Shown here one piece after another: positions 59,665-64,000 of a stretch of 64,000 bases of DNA. The stretch is from Cupriavidus sp. (GTDB lineage: Bacteria; Pseudomonadota; Gammaproteobacteria; Burkholderiales; Burkholderiaceae). The stretch is from NCBI GenBank assembly GCA_031181345.1, contig JAPSLC010000005.1, positions 62,001-126,000 of the forward strand, written 5' to 3'. The notes beneath the pieces are model-generated. The model ran no database searches and was not told where the DNA came from. It was given only the letters and a program-made list of their open reading frames with translations. How positions within the stretch are numbered: the first letter of the stretch is position 1; every line of letters starts with the position of its first letter. Both the position numbers and the translations under genes were made by a program.

Positions 59665-60338
59665 TGGCGATGACCTGGAATTTCGAAAGCCTTCGCTTGC
59701 TTCCCGCCGGCCTTGCCTTTCGTCTGGGCGCCGCTTGCTGCCTCGCGCTGGCCTGCCAGTTGCCGGTGGCCGGCGCCGCTGCCGCAGCGTCGCCCTCGAC
59801 CACGGCGGCCCCCGCCCGCGCCGACGCGGCCTGGAGCGTGGACCGCCTGATGGCGACGCTGGCACGGCAGCCATCGGGCAGCGCGCGCTTTGTCGAGAAG
59901 AAGTACATGGCGATGCTGGAGCGACCGCTGGAATCGAGCGGCGAACTGCGCTTCGTCGCGCCCGACCGGCTCGAGAAGCGCACGCTGGCGCCCAAGCCCG
60001 AGACGCTGCTGGTGCAGGGCGACATGCTGACGGTCGAGCGCGCCGGCCGCAGGACCACCATTCCGCTGCGCAACCATCCCGAGCTGGCCGCCTTTATCGA
60101 GAGCCTGCGGGGCACGCTGGCCGGCAACCGGCAGGCGCTGGAGCAGTACTACCGGCTCGCGCTGGAGGGCACCGCCAAACGGTGGACGCTGACGCTGACG
60201 CCGTCCGACAGCCGCATGGCGGCCGCCATCGCGGCGATCCGCATCGACGGCGCCGGCGAACGGCTCGAGCGCGTCGAGATCCGCCAGGCCGACGGCGATC
60301 GCTCGGTGATGACCATCGTGCCGACCGGCGGGCAATGA
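59661..60338 (+). CDS. LolA-like periplasmic lipoprotein/lipid carrier
   Basis: 225 residues from MMAMTWNFES; signal peptide about 1-42 (LGAACCLALACQLPVAGAAA). The mature part follows the LolA-like pattern of polyene clusters: SARFVEKKYMAMLERPLESSG, LRFVAPDRLEKRT and ETLLVQGDMLTVERAG. It probably shuttles the lipid-linked product across the periplasm, partnering the exporter encoded next (ATGA overlap). Confidence 0.88.
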   Translation: MMAMTWNFESLRLLPAGLAFRLGAACCLALACQLPVAGAAAAASPSTTAAPARADAAWSVDRLMATLARQPSGSARFVEKKYMAMLERPLESSGELRFVAPDRLEKRTLAPKPETLLVQGDMLTVERAGRRTTIPLRNHPELAAFIESLRGTLAGNRQALEQYYRLALEGTAKRWTLTLTPSDSRMAAAIAAIRIDGAGERLERVEIRQADGDRSVMTIVPTGGQ

Positions 60339-62920
60339 GTCAGGCCGGCAAGAGCTTGCTTACCCGGACGTTTCCCGCGCGGCTCGCGGTCGCGCTGTGG
60401 CTCGCTTTCGTGCTCGTCTGCGCGACGATCGCCGCGCGCACTACCTTCACCGCCGACCTGTCCGCCTTCCTGCCGCGCGCGCCCACCGCCGAGCAGCAGT
60501 TGCTGGTCGATCAGCTGCGCGATGGGCTGGTGTCGCGGCTGCTGCTGATCGGCATCGAAGGCGGCGGCGCGCAGGATGGCGCCCGGCGCGCGGCGCTGTC
60601 GAAGGCGTTGGCCGGCAGGCTGCGCGGCAATCCGTCGTTCGTCGCGATCGACAACGGCGAGCCGGTCAACCGCGAGCGCGACCAGCGCTATCTGTACGCC
60701 AATCGCTATCTGCTCAGTCCCGCCGTCACGGCCGAGCGCTTCACCGAGGCGGGCCTGCGCGCGGCCATCGGCGACACCATCGACCTGCTCGGCTCGTCGG
60801 CCGGGCTGATGATCAAGCCGCTGCTGCCGCGCGATCCGACCGGCGAGGTGGCGACGCTGCTGGCTGATCTCGATCCGAGCCACGGCGCGGCGATGCGCGA
60901 GGGCGTCTGGGCCTCGCGCGACGGCCGCCGCGCGGTGCTGCTGGCGCAGACTGCCGCGCCCGGTTCGGACCTCGACGCGCAGGCGCAGGCGATGGCGGCG
61001 ATCCGCTCGGCCTTTGCCTCGGCCGTGTCCGAGTCCGGGGCCAGGGCCGGCGAGTTCCGCCTGGTGATGTCCGGCCCCGGCGCGATCGGCGTGCAGACGC
61101 GCGACTCCATCCGCGCCGAGGTCGAGCGGCTGTCGACCATCGGCGTGGCGGTGATCGTCGCGCTGCTGTGGTTCGTCTACCGCTCGCCGACCGCGCTGGC
61201 GCTCGGACTGGTGCCGGTACTGTCCGGCGTGCTGGCCGGCATTGCCGCGGTCAGCCTCGGCTTCGGCATGGTCCACGGCCTGACGCTCGGGTTCGGCACC
61301 ACGCTGATCGGCGAGTCGGTCGACTATGCGATCTATCTGTTCGCGCAGACCGCGCGGGACCGGGATGACGACGGGCCGGCTGAAACGGCCGGCACTACCG
61401 CTACCGCTGCCGCCGCGGCCGCGCGGGAACGCTGGACGCGTGCCTTCTGGCCCACGGTGCGCCTGGGCGTACTGACCTCGGTCTGCGGCTTCGCCTCGCT
61501 GCTGCTGTCGGGCTTTCCGGGGCTGGCGCAGCTCGGCCTGTTCTCGATCGCCGGGCTGGCCACCGCCGCGCTGGTCACGCGCTTCGTGCTGCCGCAGCTG
61601 ATCCCGGCGCGCTGGCGCATGCGCGACCTGCGTCCGCTCGGCGACCGGCTGGCGCGCATCGCGGCCCATGCACCGCGGCTGCGCTGGCCGGCGCTGGCCC
61701 TGGTGCTGGCCGCCGCGCTGGCGCTGGTGTGGCTGGTTGCCGTGCAGCGCACGCCGTTGTGGAGCCAGGAACTGACGTCGCTGAGCCCGGTGCCGGCGGA
61801 CGCGCAAGCACTCGATGCCGGCTTGCGGGCCGATCTCGGCGCCCCGGACGTGCGCTACCTGGTCACCGTGTCCGCCGCCAGCGAACAAGGCGCGCTGCAA
61901 GGCGCCGAGCGGGTCGGCGCCCAATTGGCGCCGCTGGTCGCGCAGGGCGTCATCGGCGGCTTCGACAGTCCGGCGCGCTTCCTGCCGAGCGAGGCCATGC
62001 AGCGCGCGCGGCAGGCCGCGCTGCCGCCGCGCGACGAACTGGCCGGGCGGCTGCAGGCGGCCGTGGCGGCGTTGCCGGTCAAGCCGGCCCTGTTCGCACC
62101 CTTCCTCGACGAGGTCGCGCGCGTGCGCGAGATGCCGCCGCTGACGCGGGCCGACCTGCGCGGCACGTCGATGGCGCTGGCGGTCGATGCGCTGCTGACC
62201 GAGCACGACGGCCGCTGGACCGCGACGCTGCCGCTGCGCGCCCCGGCCGAGGCCAAACCCGCCGACGCCGGTGCCGACGCAGCCTTGGCGGCGAGCCACG
62301 GACCGGCCGCAGGTCCGGTGCCGACCGCGATCCGCGCCGCGATCGCCAGGGCCGGCGTGGCCGATGCGCTGTTCGTCGACCCGCTGTTCGTCGACCTGAA
62401 AGGCGAATCCGACCGGCTCTACGCCGGTTATCTGCGCGAGGCGCTGCGGCTGTCGCTGGGCGGGGCCGCCGCCATCGCGATCCTGCTGCTGGTGGCGCTG
62501 CGTTCGCCGCGCCGCGTGCTGGCCACGCTGCTGCCGCTGGCCGCCGCCGCGCTGGTGGTGATCGCCGGGCTGGCGCTGGCCGGCAAGACGCTGTCGCTGC
62601 TGCATCTGGTCGGCATGCTGCTGCTGGTCGCGGTGGGATCGAACTACGCGCTGTTCTTCAATGGCGCGGCCCGGACAGGCAGCCCCGCGGCAATCGCGCC
62701 GCGTACGCTGGTCTCGCTGCTGCTGGCCAACCTGACCACGGTCGCGGCCTTCGGTCTGCTAGGCTTATCACATCTGCCGCTGTTGCAGGCCTTCGGCCAG
62801 ACGGTCGGTCCGGGCGCGGTGCTGGCGCTGCTGTTCTCGGCGGTGTTCGCGCCGGCGGCCATGCTGGGTGCCTCGCCCCGTCCGACCGCGGCCGGTCACG
62901 ATCAGGAGGCAACACCATGA
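60335..62920 (+). CDS. MMPL/RND-superfamily lipid exporter
   Basis: 861 residues from MSQAGKSLLTRTF. Two halves, each with one membrane helix, a periplasmic loop of about 200 residues and five further helices (GVAVIVALLWFVYRSPTALA onward, and LSLGGAAAIAILLLVALRSPRR onward), the 12-helix RND plan. It is of the MMPL-like group, without a partner membrane-fusion protein. It should move the polyene lipid from the inner membrane to LolA. Usual length for the cluster's exporter. A Gly-rich acidic insert near residue 345 (DRDDDGPAETAG) lies in the cytoplasmic loop. Confidence 0.9.
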   Translation: MSQAGKSLLTRTFPARLAVALWLAFVLVCATIAARTTFTADLSAFLPRAPTAEQQLLVDQLRDGLVSRLLLIGIEGGGAQDGARRAALSKALAGRLRGNPSFVAIDNGEPVNRERDQRYLYANRYLLSPAVTAERFTEAGLRAAIGDTIDLLGSSAGLMIKPLLPRDPTGEVATLLADLDPSHGAAMREGVWASRDGRRAVLLAQTAAPGSDLDAQAQAMAAIRSAFASAVSESGARAGEFRLVMSGPGAIGVQTRDSIRAEVERLSTIGVAVIVALLWFVYRSPTALALGLVPVLSGVLAGIAAVSLGFGMVHGLTLGFGTTLIGESVDYAIYLFAQTARDRDDDGPAETAGTTATAAAAAARERWTRAFWPTVRLGVLTSVCGFASLLLSGFPGLAQLGLFSIAGLATAALVTRFVLPQLIPARWRMRDLRPLGDRLARIAAHAPRLRWPALALVLAAALALVWLVAVQRTPLWSQELTSLSPVPADAQALDAGLRADLGAPDVRYLVTVSAASEQGALQGAERVGAQLAPLVAQGVIGGFDSPARFLPSEAMQRARQAALPPRDELAGRLQAAVAALPVKPALFAPFLDEVARVREMPPLTRADLRGTSMALAVDALLTEHDGRWTATLPLRAPAEAKPADAGADAALAASHGPAAGPVPTAIRAAIARAGVADALFVDPLFVDLKGESDRLYAGYLREALRLSLGGAAAIAILLLVALRSPRRVLATLLPLAAAALVVIAGLALAGKTLSLLHLVGMLLLVAVGSNYALFFNGAARTGSPAAIAPRTLVSLLLANLTTVAAFGLLGLSHLPLLQAFGQTVGPGAVLALLFSAVFAPAAMLGASPRPTAAGHDQEATP

Positions 62921-63771
62921 CGCGCATGCGCAATTCCTATCCCGCGCCGCAGTCGAGCGCCGCGCCGGGCGCGGTCCGCAGCTGGCGGCCGTCGGCGCTG
63001 ATCGGCGGCGCCGCTGCCGTCCATCTGGGCGCGATCGCCGCGGTGCTGGCCCAGCCGGCGACGCTGCCCTGGGCGGCCGGCTCGGTCGTCGCCGCCAATC
63101 TGCTGCTGGCCGGCGCCGGGCTGTGGCCGCGCAGCACGCTGCTCGGACCGAACCTGCTGCGGCTACCCTCCAGCGCCGGCCACAGCATCGCGCTGACCTT
63201 CGACGACGGCCCCAATCCCGAGGTCACGCCGGCCGTGCTGGACCTGCTCGACGCGCACGGTGCCCGCGCCACCTTCTTCTGCATCGGCGAACGCGCGCTG
63301 CGCCATCCGGACCTGGTCGCCGACATCGTGCGCCGCGGTCATGCGATCGAGAACCATACGCAGCACCACTGGCTGCACTTCTCGACCTTCGGGCCCGGCC
63401 GCATCACGAAAGAGGTCGGCGAAGCGCAGCGTTTGCTGACCGAGCTGACCGGCCAGGTGCCGCGTTTCTTCCGCGCGCCCGCCGGCCTGCGCAATCCGCT
63501 GCTGGAGCCGGCGCTGTGCCGGCACGGGTTGCGGCTCGCCAGCTGGACGCGGCGCGGCTTCGACACCTTCCGCGGCGGCGACCCCGACAAGGTCGAGGCG
63601 CGGCTGCTGAAGGACCTGGCGGCGCGCGACATCCTGCTGATGCACGACGGCAACCCGGGCACCGACCGCACCGGCACGCCGATGATCCTGGTGGTGCTGC
63701 CGCGCGTGCTGCGCGCCATCGACGAGGCGGGGCTGCGCTACGTGACGCTGCGCGAGGCGGTGCCGGCATGA
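62917..63771 (+). CDS. polysaccharide deacetylase (NodB-type) in the polyene-type cluster
   Basis: 284 residues after AGGAGG, start MTRMRNSYPAP. Two membrane helices (about 27-48 and 54-70) are followed by a NodB domain: TFDDGPNP (Asp96, Asp97), HTQHH (His147 and His151), RAPAGLR and LLMHDG. All metal and catalytic residues are present. It should deacetylate an N-acetylated sugar at the membrane surface. With the GT2 gene of the same cluster this suggests the lipid product carries an amino sugar. Coupled by ATGA to exporter and methyltransferase. Confidence 0.88.
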   Translation: MTRMRNSYPAPQSSAAPGAVRSWRPSALIGGAAAVHLGAIAAVLAQPATLPWAAGSVVAANLLLAGAGLWPRSTLLGPNLLRLPSSAGHSIALTFDDGPNPEVTPAVLDLLDAHGARATFFCIGERALRHPDLVADIVRRGHAIENHTQHHWLHFSTFGPGRITKEVGEAQRLLTELTGQVPRFFRAPAGLRNPLLEPALCRHGLRLASWTRRGFDTFRGGDPDKVEARLLKDLAARDILLMHDGNPGTDRTGTPMILVVLPRVLRAIDEAGLRYVTLREAVPA

Positions 63772-64000
63772 CGCGGTGGACCGATACCGCCGGCCAGGCC
63801 GGCGAGGCGCTGATCGCGCGGGCCAGCGTCCGCTACCGCGCCGCCGATCCCTTCGCCGTGCATTTCGCCCGATTCAAGCTGCGCAACGATCCGGTCTTCG
63901 CGATCGCGCTGGCGCAGGGCCTGATCCCCGACGGCGCGCGCATCCTCGATATCGGCTGCGGCCAGGGCCTGCTGGCGAACTGGCTGCTGGCGGCGGGGCA
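63768..64000 (+). CDS. SAM-dependent methyltransferase (partial, cut by window end)
   Basis: 77 codons visible from MTRWTDTAGQAGEALIARAS. Motif I LDIGCGQGLLANWLL begins at residue 64, marking a class I methyltransferase. Its place in the cluster and the N-terminus (ASVRYRAADPFAVHFARFKLRNDP) fit ApeB-like proteins, which methylate the aryl head group. The ATG overlaps the deacetylase stop. Confidence 0.85.
   Translation, partial: MTRWTDTAGQAGEALIARASVRYRAADPFAVHFARFKLRNDPVFAIALAQGLIPDGARILDIGCGQGLLANWLLAAG

Overview
The window is GC-rich (about two thirds G+C), gene-dense, and reads as one piece of a Burkholderiales chromosome. A Cupriavidus- or Ralstonia-like member of the Burkholderiaceae is my best guess. 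This rests on codon use, the H-NS-type protein, the extragenic palindromes and the gene families. It is an inference, not a database result.

Layout. (1) 1-10,636, minus strand: the core operon of a type III secretion system in the order of Salmonella SPI-2. Read in the direction of transcription it runs AraC regulator, needle SctF, SctG, rod SctI, SctJ, SctK, SctL, gatekeeper SctW, SsaM-like, a 60-residue membrane protein, SctV, SctN, SctO, SctP and SctQ (cut by the window edge). Most neighbours overlap at ATGA. (2) 11.3-16.4 kb: an OmpR-type response regulator and histidine kinase, a class C beta-lactamase, tRNA-Arg(ACG), a beta-barrel outer-membrane protein and tRNA-Leu(CAG). (3) 16.5-22.2 kb, minus: a pyrimidine-salvage/catabolism operon urc1-urc4-upp-tetR-codA, preceded by a palindrome close to the RutR operator. 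It matches the URC route of uracil degradation. (4) 22.4-25.2 kb: a membrane acyltransferase, an orphan amino-acid binding protein and a small repeat-bearing secreted protein.

(5) 25.5-32.9 kb, plus: a complete lipid A 4-amino-4-deoxy-arabinose (Ara4N) operon, arnT-arnE/F-arnB-arnC-arnA(formyltransferase)-arnA(dehydrogenase)-arnD. The two halves of ArnA are separate genes. (6) 32.9-35.4 kb: a Zn/Cd/Pb P-type ATPase with a MerR-type stretched promoter but no MerR gene nearby. (7) 36.9-49.2 kb, minus: a two-gene unit of over 12 kb. It encodes a 2,688-residue exported protein of DUF11 and SdrD-B-like repeats, coupled through a TAATG junction to a 1,415-residue protein with an OmpA-like domain and a beta-barrel-like C-terminus. 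This is the least explained large object in the window. (8) 49.8-54.4 kb: an H-NS-type protein, a CPA1 Na+/H+ antiporter, a 3-hydroxyisobutyrate-dehydrogenase-type reductase, a DUF3309 peptide and three copies of an extragenic palindrome.

(9) 54.5-64 kb: a divergent cluster. Minus: ACP, 3-oxoacyl-ACP reductase, GT2 glycosyltransferase. Plus: AMP-ligase, hot-dog dehydratase, LpxL-type acyltransferase, LolA-like protein, MMPL/RND exporter, polysaccharide deacetylase, methyltransferase (cut by the edge). This is the accessory and export half of an aryl-polyene-type pathway; ketosynthases are not in view.

Much of the window concerns the cell envelope: T3SS, Ara4N lipid A, giant surface proteins, polyene lipid export, porins and acyltransferases.
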